Positions 17,239 through 25,621 of a DNA stretch of 43,072 nucleotides are shown here, piece by piece. Position 1 is the first letter of the stretch. The number at the start of each line of letters is the position of its first letter. Origin of the DNA: an uncultured Prevotellaceae bacterium. GTDB taxonomy: Bacteria; Bacteroidota; Bacteroidia; Bacteroidales; Muribaculaceae. Made by a program: the position numbers and the translations under genes. The DNA lies in NCBI GenBank assembly GCA_900316835.1, contig ONEL01000022.1:1-43072 (forward strand). Direction: 5' to 3'. A model generated the notes under the pieces. The model was given only the letters and a program-made list of their open reading frames with translations, was not told the origin of the DNA and searched no databases.

Positions 17239-17536
17239 CTAAAGATTAAAGTAGTTGCTGCGGTCGAGGTTGCGGTAGGCGATGGCTTCCATGATGTGGG
17301 GCTGGCGCACATGGACGCTGGCGTCGAGGTCGGCGATGGTGCGTGCGACTTTCAGGATGCGGTCGTAAGCTCTCGCGCTCATGTTCATCTTGGTGATGGC
17401 TTCGCGTAATCGTGACATTCCTTCGGCGTCGGGCTCGGCGTATTTGTGCAAGAGGGCAGTCGTCATCTGTGCGTTGCAGTGGATGCCGGGATGGTTCTTG
17501 TAACGCATACTCTGGATGGCGCGTGCTTTGATGACA
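17239..17536 (-). pseudogene. comM: comM 3'-end duplicate, copy 2 (about 98 codons)
   Basis: It encodes ComM residues from VIKARAIQS to the final NYFNL and stop. There are about 11 differences out of 98 from the intact copy, mostly conservative (for example Leu/Met, Phe/Tyr, Gln/Lys). Similarity ends at about 17536, a different breakpoint from copy 1. The pattern of change shows it derives from a working comM of a more distant relative. An open frame continues to 17571 into unrelated codons. It has no start or ATPase core. Confidence 0.88.
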
Positions 17537-17680
17537 CCAGCATAAACGAAACAAGAAACGACATGTAACATTTCGCCATCGAAATCAATATATATTCATC
17601 TTCCAAAGCAGCCTCATCATGTGTAATTCATCCAACTGAAAGAACTTAGACCATTGCAATAGACTCATTGACAATTCAAT

Positions 17681-18346
17681 CTATTTATCCACATCTCCTA
17701 ATGCTTCATTGCATACCGAACAAAGAACTTGCAAATTTTCTAACGTCGTCTCACCTCCTTTTGACCAAGGTTTAATATGATCAAAGTGCATTTTGTGAAT
17801 ACCTCCATCACATATTACACCACAAATTCTACATTTGTTCCCGTCTCTCATTAAAACTTGAACTTTTAATCTATCACTAGGATCTCTTTTTGTTTTGTGT
17901 TTGAATCCTCCTATCTCATTACTAACTTCATCAATGTTTATAAAAGTCTCATCGTCATCATTATTGATATACTCAACAAATCTATCTAATGCATTATACC
18001 ATGTTCCAAAATGACGTAGATATGCCCCTGATGATATAGTTGACCATGTTTTATTATCCATATCTCTTCGAGTCGGCTGCATTCCTTTTTTCAGCCAAAC
18101 ATTTTTAATATTATCTAACAGAGCTTTATCATTATGATAAACCACATTAATTGATGCGTTAATTCTCGTTAGAATCTCATTCCATGAGCCAATTTTTCGT
18201 ATCGCCGTAGAGCTATTATAACTTCCGTTTTTATCATATTCTCTCATAGTTAGAGTAGTTTTTCCAAGTTTTGTCATTACTTGTTTAATATCCTCTAAAA
18301 TTTCATCAACTGTAGGGTACTTGCGTTTATTTATAACATATTTCAT
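17681..18346 (-). CDS. HNH endonuclease with homing-endonuclease-associated repeats
   Basis: A 221-aa protein. The C-terminal HNH domain (about 165-220) has CRICG, then HFDHIKPWSKGGETTLENLQ, then CSVCN: the paired CxxC zinc knuckles, the catalytic His and the closing Asn are all present. The N-terminal part contains two related units ending SWNEILTRI and TWYNALDRF, the pattern of the HNH-associated repeat found next to nucleases and restriction proteins, probably DNA-reading. It is strongly AT-rich compared with the neighbouring comM, so it is foreign. It lies between rhuM and comM tail copy 2. It could be a solitary restriction nuclease or a homing-type enzyme; no intron or intein is visible. 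Confidence 0.85.
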   Translation of the reverse strand: MKYVINKRKYPTVDEILEDIKQVMTKLGKTTLTMREYDKNGSYNSSTAIRKIGSWNEILTRINASINVVYHNDKALLDNIKNVWLKKGMQPTRRDMDNKTWSTISSGAYLRHFGTWYNALDRFVEYINNDDDETFINIDEVSNEIGGFKHKTKRDPSDRLKVQVLMRDGNKCRICGVICDGGIHKMHFDHIKPWSKGGETTLENLQVLCSVCNEALGDVDK

Positions 18347-18408
18347 AAAGCGTAATATCTTAGGTAGTAATAAAGATTAAAATATTATGGTCTAGATAGT
18401 AAGTAGAT

Positions 18409-19416
18409 TTATTTGTTTAATAATCGCCTCTCGATATCTTCTAGGAGTTTGAGGTCGTCGGCGTCGGCTTGCTGGGCCTCTTGCTGCTTTCTTTTAGCGT
18501 CAAAACTGGCATAAACGTTTTTTGCGTAGCTCTCCATTTCGGCATTTGAGACAGAGCCTTTGCCTTGCAGCACGTCCATTCCCTGGAACTGCAAAAGGTT
18601 GTCAACGTTCTTGCGCCAGTAATCCAAAGTGAGGTCGCGGCGGCCTTCCACACGCATTTCGGCAGAGGTTAGGAAGATGTCAACTAACCTGTTTAGGCGG
18701 TCAATCTCGTTGTCTTGGAGATAATTTTTAGCTGTGGTTATATCGCCTTTACGCACTATAGAGCCTTTCCAGGTGGTAAGTCCCATGTTTGGCTTGCTTG
18801 CATCGGCTCGTGCGCAGATCAGTTCGGCTGCGGTTTGGTTGGTTACGGCGTAGAGCAATTTGTTTTGTGTCTCAGCAAAAAACATTTGAGTGGCCTTATC
18901 GCTCTTGTCATAGTCGCTGCTCAGAGAGAACAAATCGCGAATTTTTTGATAGAATCGTTTCTCCGAGGCACGAATGTCGCGGATTCGAGCGAGCAATTCA
19001 TCAAAGTAGTCGGGACGACCATCTGGGTTTTTCAACCTCTCATCATCCATCACAAAGCCCTTGACAAGGTATTCTGAAAGATGTTTCGTCGCCCATTGGC
19101 GGAATTGCGTTCCCCGCACGCCTCTAACCCGATACCCTACTGCAATTATCATTTCCAAAGAGTAGAAAATGATGTTGTAACTCTTTCCGTCTGCAGCAGT
19201 TGTCAAATATTCTTTGACAACTGAACTTTCAGTTAACTCGTTCTCTTTGAGGATATTGATTATGTGATAACTGATGGTTTGCTTCGAGGTGGCAAAAAGT
19301 TCTGCCATCTGTTGTTGGTTGAGCCAGATTTTGCCGTCTTTGGCAAAAAGTGCGACTGAGGCATTGCCATCGGCGGTGCGATAGATAATTATATTTCTTT
19401 CTTGATCATTTTCCAT
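18409..19416 (-). CDS. virulence RhuM family protein
   Basis: A 335-aa protein with the family's characteristic opening: NIIIYRTADG, then WLNQQQMAELFATSKQTISYHI (a helix-turn-helix-like segment), then VRGTQFRQWATKHLSEYLVK and an extended helical C-terminus. The family was named from a Salmonella pathogenicity-island gene, its biochemical role is unknown, and it is common in mobile and defence islands of Bacteroidales. It begins 10 bases after the comM stop, so it is probably read through from comM. The first codons of a second copy survive at 9593-9623. Domain recognition is firm; function is not known. Confidence 0.88.
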   Translation of the reverse strand: MENDQERNIIIYRTADGNASVALFAKDGKIWLNQQQMAELFATSKQTISYHIINILKENELTESSVVKEYLTTAADGKSYNIIFYSLEMIIAVGYRVRGVRGTQFRQWATKHLSEYLVKGFVMDDERLKNPDGRPDYFDELLARIRDIRASEKRFYQKIRDLFSLSSDYDKSDKATQMFFAETQNKLLYAVTNQTAAELICARADASKPNMGLTTWKGSIVRKGDITTAKNYLQDNEIDRLNRLVDIFLTSAEMRVEGRRDLTLDYWRKNVDNLLQFQGMDVLQGKGSVSNAEMESYAKNVYASFDAKRKQQEAQQADADDLKLLEDIERRLLNK

Positions 19417-19426
19417 AATTCATTCA

Positions 19427-20968
19427 TTACAAATTAAAATAGTTGCTGCGGTCGAGGTTGCGGTAGGCGATGGCTTCCATGATGTGGGGCTGGCGGACTT
19501 GGACGCTGGCGTCGAGGTCGGCGATGGTGCGGGCGACTTTTAGGATGCGGTCGTAGGCGCGGGCGCTCATGTTCATGCTGGTGATGGCCTGGCGCAGCTG
19601 GGCCATGCCCTCGGCGTCGGGCTCGGCGTACTGGTGCAGCAGCGAGGGGGTCATCTGGGCGTTGCAGTGCACTCCGGGGTGGTTCTTGAAGCGCAGGCTC
19701 TGGATGGCTCGCGCTTTGATAACGCGCTCGCGGATTGCGGCGCTTGGCTCGCCTGGAGCTTTGCTCGACATCTGGTCGAAGTTCACGGGCTGCACTTCCA
19801 CCTGCAGGTCGATTCTATCCAACAACGGGCCCGAAATCTTGCCCATGTAGTTGTGACGCTGGTGTGGCGTGCAGATGCATTGCTTGGTGGGGTGGCCGTA
19901 GTAGCCGCAAGGGCACGGATTCATTGAGGCCACAAGCATGAACGAGGCTGGATAGTCGATGCTGTACTTGGCACGAGAAATCGAGATGTGGCGGTCCTCC
20001 AGCGGCTGCCGCATTACCTCAAGAACCGAGCGATTAAATTCAGGCAACTCGTCAAGAAAGAGGACACCATTGTGCGCCAGCGAGATTTCCCCTGGCGTGG
20101 GATAAGTGCCGCCACCCACCAGGGCGACGGGCGAAATGGTGTGATGTGGTGCGCGATAAGGACGCACCGAGAGCAGTGTGGTGCCTTGCGAGAGCTTGCC
20201 TGCCACACTGTGAATCTTGGTGGTTTCGAGTGCCTCGCTCAGTGTGAGTGGTGGCAGGATTGACGGCAGTCGTTTTGCCATCATCGACTTGCCACTACCA
20301 GGCGAGCCAATGAGCAGGATATTGTGTCCGCCGGCACATGCCACTTCAAAGGCTCGTTTCACCTGTTCCTGGCCTCGAACCTCGCTGAAGTCGTAGGGGA
20401 ATGAGCCTTGAGCCTGTGCGAACTCGGCTCGCGTGTCAACCACGGTGGGCTCGAGCGAGAGCTCATTATTGAAGAACTGAATCACCTGCGTGAGGTTTTC
20501 CACGCCATAGACGTTGAGGTTATTGACCACAGCCGCCTCGGTGGCGTTTTGCTTGGGCAAGATAAATCCGTCGAGATGCATCTCGCGAGCAAGAATCGCC
20601 ATGGGCAGAGCCCCCTTGATGGGCTTCACCGACCCATCGAGCGATAGTTCACCCATTATCATGTATCGTCCCAGACGCTCGGTTTCGAGTTTCTCGTCGC
20701 TGGCAAGCACCCCCAGGGCAATGGGCAAGTCGTAGGCCGAGCCTTCCTTCTTAATGTCGGCCGGTGACATATTGATAACCACTGCTTTGCGTGGGAAATC
20801 AAATCCCGCTTGCGCCACAGCGCAACGCACCCGTTCGGCGCTTTCTTTCACGGCAGTGTCGGGCAATCCCACCATGACAAATCCACTTCCCCAGTCGACC
20901 GAGACTTCTATTTCTACTGCTATGGCATCAATTCCTTGTAGTGCCGAACCTAAAATCTTGCTTAGCAT
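19427..20968 (-). CDS. comM: ComM/YifB-family AAA+ ATPase (Mg-chelatase-like), intact copy
   Basis: A 513-aa protein of normal length. The N-terminal ChlI-like domain (1-180) includes PADIKKEGSAYDLPIALGVL. The AAA+ core has Walker A GSPGSGKS at 221-228 and Walker B LFLDE at 303-307. CPCGYYGHPTKQCIC (352-366) supplies conserved cysteines, and the C-terminal Mg-chelatase domain is at about 400-513. ComM is a hexameric helicase that extends branch migration during natural transformation. It lies 12 bases after the DUF4369 lipoprotein gene and precedes rhuM. Its 3' third exists in two extra copies within 10 kb, so the locus is a recombination target. Confidence 0.95.
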   Translation of the reverse strand: MLSKILGSALQGIDAIAVEIEVSVDWGSGFVMVGLPDTAVKESAERVRCAVAQAGFDFPRKAVVINMSPADIKKEGSAYDLPIALGVLASDEKLETERLGRYMIMGELSLDGSVKPIKGALPMAILAREMHLDGFILPKQNATEAAVVNNLNVYGVENLTQVIQFFNNELSLEPTVVDTRAEFAQAQGSFPYDFSEVRGQEQVKRAFEVACAGGHNILLIGSPGSGKSMMAKRLPSILPPLTLSEALETTKIHSVAGKLSQGTTLLSVRPYRAPHHTISPVALVGGGTYPTPGEISLAHNGVLFLDELPEFNRSVLEVMRQPLEDRHISISRAKYSIDYPASFMLVASMNPCPCGYYGHPTKQCICTPHQRHNYMGKISGPLLDRIDLQVEVQPVNFDQMSSKAPGEPSAAIRERVIKARAIQSLRFKNHPGVHCNAQMTPSLLHQYAEPDAEGMAQLRQAITSMNMSARAYDRILKVARTIADLDASVQVRQPHIMEAIAYRNLDRSNYFNL

Positions 20969-20980
20969 ATTATTATTTAT

Positions 20981-21988
20981 TTATAGGCTTTCTATCGTTT
21001 GTCGTGCTTTAGCGGCATCGTTGCCACGGTAAAGCTGATGTCCTGTGGTGTCGGTAACGATTATGGTGGGTGTGGTGGTCAGTTGCAGTGGCATCAACTC
21101 GTGGTTCATTAATGAGCCCGGCACCCAGTAGTGTTTCCAAGTGGTGCCATCATTGCGAATAGCAGAGTTCCAGCCAGCGGAGTCGCTGTCGATGTTCACG
21201 TCAAGAATTTGCACGGTGTTGGCATCAAGCATCTTGAGCTCATCGATTGTGGTAGTGCGAAGGTTTTGTTTCACCTCCTTGTCCCAGAACAGGATAACGC
21301 TAGGCTTACTGCCTGTAAAAACCGCCGCCTCAAAGTCTTGTGATGTGAGTTCCATCATGTTTAGCGACTTGAGAGATGTTACGGGCTTTTGTTTCTTAGC
21401 TTTGAGCATGTTATAACTCTCAAGTAGCGATGCGGGCTTAGCGCTGTCGTCGAGCATGTCGAGCAGGCGGTCAACAGCCTCGTCGCTAGTGGGAGAGTAG
21501 TCCACCAGCACCAGCAGAGTCGATACCAGGCTCTTGCGGTTGTCCTTGACATATTTCTCAATAGCCGCGTTAAGCGCAGGGTTAGCAATCATGCCATACA
21601 GTCCCTTGTGCTCGCTGACGAAAGCGCTCCATTTTTTAGCAGCCTCCGAGCCTTCCACTTTCAGCTCGTTAGGACTCATCACCTTCCCCTCAATCTCAAT
21701 TTCATCTCCACTGCTCACCACAGTCTTGAAAATCGCCACATTAAGGCTGTTATACACCAGCAGTAGCGAAGGGTTAGCGCACGAGCCTTCCACCTCAAAG
21801 TGGTCATTCTGAGCAGTAATCCAGTTTTCAACTATAGCTCCCTCGTCATTGACATATACAACCTTCACATTTTGGCTTCCTAATCCCTTGAGGTGCGCTT
21901 TTAGCTTGAAATGGTTGCTCGAGCAGCCACACAGGGCGAGCATCACAGTCGCAACTAGTGCAAAGTAAAATATTTTAGTTAATTTCAT
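20981..21988 (-). CDS. DUF4369 lipoprotein with degenerate thioredoxin-like domain
   Basis: A 335-aa protein with a lipoprotein signal (hydrophobic 4-18, lipobox LCGC with the acylated Cys at about 22). Residues 27-115 match DUF4369 (beta-rich, LKAHLKGLG through SGDEIEIEG). The C-terminal 110 residues have a thioredoxin-like pattern (SVILFWD, then TTPTIIVTDTTGHQLYRG), but the CxxC is replaced by DKEVKQN, so it cannot do thiol exchange. It is probably an outer-membrane or periplasmic protein of unknown role. It has its own promoter at 22009-22039 and is followed closely by comM, which may be co-transcribed. Confidence 0.82.
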   Translation of the reverse strand: MKLTKIFYFALVATVMLALCGCSSNHFKLKAHLKGLGSQNVKVVYVNDEGAIVENWITAQNDHFEVEGSCANPSLLLVYNSLNVAIFKTVVSSGDEIEIEGKVMSPNELKVEGSEAAKKWSAFVSEHKGLYGMIANPALNAAIEKYVKDNRKSLVSTLLVLVDYSPTSDEAVDRLLDMLDDSAKPASLLESYNMLKAKKQKPVTSLKSLNMMELTSQDFEAAVFTGSKPSVILFWDKEVKQNLRTTTIDELKMLDANTVQILDVNIDSDSAGWNSAIRNDGTTWKHYWVPGSLMNHELMPLQLTTTPTIIVTDTTGHQLYRGNDAAKARQTIESL

Positions 21989-22008
21989 GTGATAATATTA
22001 TTTATGCA

Positions 22009-22039
22009 CAAAATTAACCAAAACATAGCTAACAACAAA
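22009..22039 (-). promoter_or_regulatory. consensus promoter upstream of the DUF4369 gene and comM
   Basis: On the minus strand TTTG (complement of 22036-22039), a 19-bp spacer and TAATTTTG (complement of 22009-22016) reproduce the Bacteroidetes promoter consensus. It lies about 20 bases upstream of the ATG at 21988. Confidence 0.72.
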
Positions 22040-22091
22040 AGAAGAGTAGCATTTTTTTTGACACACTCACTTCACCCCCCCCGCAATCTCT

Positions 22092-22835
22092 CTAACGTTC
22101 CTTTATCAAGTCGAGGACAACTTCTCCACCCAAGATAATGCCAGCCGCGGCAGGTACAAAGGCATTGCTGGCAGGGGTGATGCGGCGCTTAGCAGCATTA
22201 TCGTCCTCTTTATTGCCATCGTCTTCATCGATGCTGTCGCATTGTGGCTTGAGTGGCAACTCGGTGCTGAACACGCACTTGAAGTGCTCGATGCCCTCCT
22301 TGCGTAGACGCTTGCGCATGATGCGTGCCAGCGGGTCGACATCGGTCTTGCTGATGTCGGCAACTCTGAATGCTGTGGCATCGAGCTTGTTGGCAGCTCC
22401 CATGCTGCAAATGATGGGTACTCCCAGTCGGGTGCAACGTCTCACAAGTTCCATTTTGGCACTCACAGTGTCGATGCAGTCCACCACGTAGTCATAGCTG
22501 CTCAGGTCCACCTCGTGCGCATTGCTCACGAGGTAAAACATCTTGTAGCCCGTGGCGTTGCATTGTGGGTTAATGGCAAGGATACGTTCCACGGCAAGGT
22601 CTACCTTATATTGTCCCACATTGTGAGTGGTGGCTAAAATCTGGCGGTTCACATTGGTTATACTCACCTTGTCGTTGTCAAAGACATCAATAGTGCCCAC
22701 ACCACTCCGTGCCAGCACTTCGACGGCATAACCGCCCACACCCCCCACGCCAAAGACCGCCACCCTGCAACGAGCGAGCGTTTCAACCGCTTGCTTTCCA
22801 AGCAGCATCTCGGTTCTAGAGAACTGGTTCTGCAT
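22092..22835 (-). CDS. tcdA: tRNA threonylcarbamoyladenosine dehydratase (TcdA/CsdL)
   Basis: A 247-aa E1-like protein. The nucleotide-binding loop FGVGGVGGYAVEVLARSG lies at about 28-45, followed by DNDKVSITNVNRQ and DCIDTVSAKMELV, the ThiF/MoeB-fold signatures. The later part (KTDVDPLARIMRKRLRKEG) is specific to the TcdA branch. The enzyme cyclises the t6A modification at position 37 of ANN-decoding tRNAs using ATP. It starts 13 bases after the GH3 stop in the same direction, so it is probably part of one leftward transcript with its right-hand neighbours. Confidence 0.93.
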   Translation of the reverse strand: MQNQFSRTEMLLGKQAVETLARCRVAVFGVGGVGGYAVEVLARSGVGTIDVFDNDKVSITNVNRQILATTHNVGQYKVDLAVERILAINPQCNATGYKMFYLVSNAHEVDLSSYDYVVDCIDTVSAKMELVRRCTRLGVPIICSMGAANKLDATAFRVADISKTDVDPLARIMRKRLRKEGIEHFKCVFSTELPLKPQCDSIDEDDGNKEDDNAAKRRITPASNAFVPAAAGIILGGEVVLDLIKER

Positions 22836-22848
22836 CGTTATTATTTAA

Positions 22849-23982
22849 TTATGATTTTATACCAATCTTTGCCTTGAGGCGCTTGATGCGCTCACTCGAC
22901 TGGTGAATGCGCTCATAGGGAACACGTCCGGTCTTCACCAGGTCAACAATCATGTCAACGAGCTGGAAAGGCCGGTTAGCCTCAAAGCCAGTTTCGATGT
23001 TGTTTCCCACCAGTAGCAAGTCCACTCCAGCGTTGATCGCCAGAGCAAAGGCTTCGGGCACGCTGTGCTGGCTCAAGATACCTTCCATGTACATGTCGTC
23101 GCTCACCACCACGCCATCAAATCCCAGCTGGTCTCGCAGCACGCCACCAATAGTCTTACTTGAGAGCGTGGCGGGATAGTCGGGGTCGAGCTGGTGGTTA
23201 TAGATGTGAGCTGTCATCACCACATCAATTTTGTTTTGCGCAATAAGTCGCTTGTAGGGTTCCAGTTCCTGAGGAGTCCATTGGTTAGTCACATCCACAA
23301 GTTCCAGGTGTGAGTCGCCAGTCGCGTTGCCCTGTCCCGGGAAATGCTTGGCGGCGCATAGCACACCCTGGCTGTGATGAGCGTCAATCATCCATGCGGC
23401 ATTCTTCGTTATCACGTCAACATCGGTCGAGAAGCATCGCTTGTAGTGCCCCAGGTGAGGGTTATTGTCGAGGTGCACATCGAGCACTGGCGCCAAGTTT
23501 AGCGTTACCCCACATTGCGATAGTTCTTGCGCGATTTGCTGAGCATAGAACATGGTTGTGTCGCGGTTGTCGGTAGTGCCCAAGTATAGCGCGTTGACTG
23601 TTGGCTTGAAGCCATATTGCGTCTTCAAGCGGCACACTAGTCCACCCTCTTGGTCGGCGGCTATGATGAGAGGTTCGTCGGCATAGCTTTGCAGGTCGCT
23701 AGTGAGTTGTGTGAGTTGTTCCTTAGAAGTGACGTTACGCGAGCCAAGTTTCCTGGTTCCTGTGAGGTCTAAGTCAAAGAGAATGACTCCCCCCACGTGC
23801 AAGTCGCGCACATATCGCGCGGCATCGCTCTGCGAGTTGATAGTGTTACCAGTGAAGCCCACCAGTAGCATGCGTGCCACCTCGCGACGCAACAGCGAGT
23901 CGCCAGGCAGCTGTTGGCTCTGTGCCATCATCGGCACTAAAGCCATCATTGCGGCACAAAGTAGAAGAATTGTCTTTTTCAT
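22849..23982 (-). CDS. glycoside hydrolase family 3 beta-N-acetylhexosaminidase (NagZ-like)
   Basis: A 377-aa exported enzyme with a signal peptide (1-20). It has only the GH3 N-terminal TIM barrel. The motif KHFPGQGNATGDSH (about 210-223) provides the histidine/aspartate loop characteristic of NagZ-type enzymes, and VVSDDMYMEGI carries the Asp nucleophile. ADQEGGLVCRL and GVTLNLAPVLDV are further family blocks. It should remove GlcNAc from peptidoglycan fragments. The signal peptide suggests a periplasmic site, as in other Bacteroidetes. The gene lies between the phosphopantetheinyl transferase and tcdA. Confidence 0.9.
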   Translation of the reverse strand: MKKTILLLCAAMMALVPMMAQSQQLPGDSLLRREVARMLLVGFTGNTINSQSDAARYVRDLHVGGVILFDLDLTGTRKLGSRNVTSKEQLTQLTSDLQSYADEPLIIAADQEGGLVCRLKTQYGFKPTVNALYLGTTDNRDTTMFYAQQIAQELSQCGVTLNLAPVLDVHLDNNPHLGHYKRCFSTDVDVITKNAAWMIDAHHSQGVLCAAKHFPGQGNATGDSHLELVDVTNQWTPQELEPYKRLIAQNKIDVVMTAHIYNHQLDPDYPATLSSKTIGGVLRDQLGFDGVVVSDDMYMEGILSQHSVPEAFALAINAGVDLLLVGNNIETGFEANRPFQLVDMIVDLVKTGRVPYERIHQSSERIKRLKAKIGIKS

Positions 23983-24024
23983 TTATCAGAATTGTTAATT
24001 ATAAGCATTGTCGAGGATTGTGTG

Positions 24025-24684
24025 CTAGCTGAGAACAGCCACAGTAGTCACGGCACCAGGAATTTCCACCATCTTGAATGATGCCGCCGGAGCGAGTGGC
24101 TTGAGGGGCACTATGGTGCCATCGTCGTCAATCCTGAACGCGGGGAACTCGTGTCCAAGTCCGGTGCCAGTGGCCTTAGTGTAGCTCTCCTTGATGGTCC
24201 ATAGCTGTGTGAAAAACAAGCGTTGTTGCTCATCGCTGCGCAAAGCATCGAGTTGTGCAATCTCCTCCTTGCTCATGGTGTAATCAACCAGGCTGCGACG
24301 CACATTCACAATGGTTTGTACGTCAACCCCCACGGGCTTGTCGCCCACAGCACATGCCACTAGCATGCCACTGTGCGAGATGTTGAAATGCAGGCTAGGA
24401 AGCCCCGCTAGAGCAGGCTTGCCATGGTCGCCCACGATGTATTGCATGTCATGCTCGCGCAATCCATGCTCCCTCAGCATGTCGTCGAGCAACAAGCCTG
24501 CGCCGGCACTGAGCCACTTGCCACTATCGAAACGATAACGCATGGTCTTGTCGCGACGTTGTGGCGAGAGTAGCATCATAGCCTTGTCGAGGGCTCCCGG
24601 GACCTGTAGCGGTTCCACGCTAGCCACCTTCACCCGGCATCCCCCAATCGAGAATTGTTTTAGCACTATGATGCCCTTGCGCAT
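24025..24684 (-). CDS. 4'-phosphopantetheinyl transferase (Sfp/AcpT-like)
   Basis: A 219-aa enzyme transferring phosphopantetheine from CoA to carrier proteins. Visible motifs are LHFNISHSG (about 96-104), GVDVQTI with the Mg-binding Asp (about 117-123), and WTIKESYTKATGTGL (about 161-175), whose Glu and Lys are catalytic. The length fits the Sfp type rather than the short AcpS type. It probably activates the acyl carrier protein of fatty-acid or aryl-polyene synthesis. It follows tonB by 20 bases, which suggests co-transcription but no functional link. Confidence 0.92.
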   Translation of the reverse strand: MRKGIIVLKQFSIGGCRVKVASVEPLQVPGALDKAMMLLSPQRRDKTMRYRFDSGKWLSAGAGLLLDDMLREHGLREHDMQYIVGDHGKPALAGLPSLHFNISHSGMLVACAVGDKPVGVDVQTIVNVRRSLVDYTMSKEEIAQLDALRSDEQQRLFFTQLWTIKESYTKATGTGLGHEFPAFRIDDDGTIVPLKPLAPAASFKMVEIPGAVTTVAVLS

Positions 24685-24704
24685 GGTGAATTATACATTA
24701 TGAA

Positions 24705-25577
24705 TTACCTGATGGTGTAGGTTAGCGTTCCGGTGCGTTCTATGCTTTGCCCTTTGGGCACACGGAACCGCGATTGCCGTGCAAGCCCCAGACAGATGTC
24801 GCGAGTGCGCGAGTCGGTGACTGTACCACCCACTATTGATGCACTCTTCACATTTCCCGTGGGACTCACTGTGACACGAATTCTCACTGTTCCGGCGCTG
24901 GGACACTTGGCACGAGGGAAATACTCCAACGTGTAGCCGTCCAATCCACCCACTCCCGGTGCTCCCGCGGTGCCTCCAGTGTCGGCTCCACCAGGCACGC
25001 CAGCCTTGCCTGTCGCGGTGCCGTTGTTCTTGCCAAAAGCGTTTTTCACGCGATTGTTTGCGGCAGTGTTAGTGGCAGGCTTGGGTTCCTCAGCCTTCTT
25101 GGCTGGCTGAGGTTGTGCAGTGGCTTTACTTTGCGGTTTCACAGGTTGCTGTGGTTGTTCCACTGTTTTTTTCTCGGCTTGAGGCTTCTTGGGAGGCTGT
25201 TCCTTTACTTTCATGGGCGATTCTTGCTGGCTAGTCGCCACTTGTGGCTTGGGAGGCTCGTTGATGACGCCTTGATCTTGCAAGTCATCTTGCCCGGCAT
25301 CTTGAGTTTGCTCCACGTCGGCCTCATTGGTCTGCGACATTTCCTCGCCGTTGGCCGCCAGGTCCTGGCTGTTGTCGAGCTCTGGCAAGTCGCCCAGCTC
25401 CACCAGCTCACCGCCAAAGATGATGGTGTCCTGCAACAAGTCTTGCAACTTGGCGTCCTTGGGCGGGTACTCGTAGTGCAGGCTTGTGAAAAACAAGAGC
25501 GCAAGAATTCCCGCTCCCAGCAATAGTGTTATCAGTGCCGAGAGAAACCGGTTTCTATTATCGTTGTTTTTAGCCAT
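24705..25577 (-). CDS. tonB: TonB-family energy transducer
   Basis: A 290-aa protein with one N-terminal membrane helix (about 10-30, SALITLLLGAGILALLFF). A long acidic then Pro/Gln/Lys-rich spacer (70-170) spans the periplasm. The C-terminal TonB-like domain (about 205-290) reads YTLEYFPRAKCPSAGTVRIR and ends in GTLTYTIR. It transmits proton-motive force from ExbB/ExbD to outer-membrane receptors. It is the third gene of exbB-exbD-tonB. A Gly-rich segment (GVPGGADTGGTAGAPGVGG) sits just before the C-terminal domain. Confidence 0.92.
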   Translation of the reverse strand: MAKNNDNRNRFLSALITLLLGAGILALLFFTSLHYEYPPKDAKLQDLLQDTIIFGGELVELGDLPELDNSQDLAANGEEMSQTNEADVEQTQDAGQDDLQDQGVINEPPKPQVATSQQESPMKVKEQPPKKPQAEKKTVEQPQQPVKPQSKATAQPQPAKKAEEPKPATNTAANNRVKNAFGKNNGTATGKAGVPGGADTGGTAGAPGVGGLDGYTLEYFPRAKCPSAGTVRIRVTVSPTGNVKSASIVGGTVTDSRTRDICLGLARQSRFRVPKGQSIERTGTLTYTIR

Positions 25578-25621
25578 TTAGTGTTTTCTAAAAAGAAAGT
25601 AATTAAAAGAAATTGTTACCG

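Noticed and set aside
9247..17536. comM tails as variable cassettes for generating protein diversity
   Set aside because: Differences are mostly synonymous (copy 1) or conservative (copy 2), and the tails keep conserved ATPase C-terminal residues, so diversity generation is not supported.
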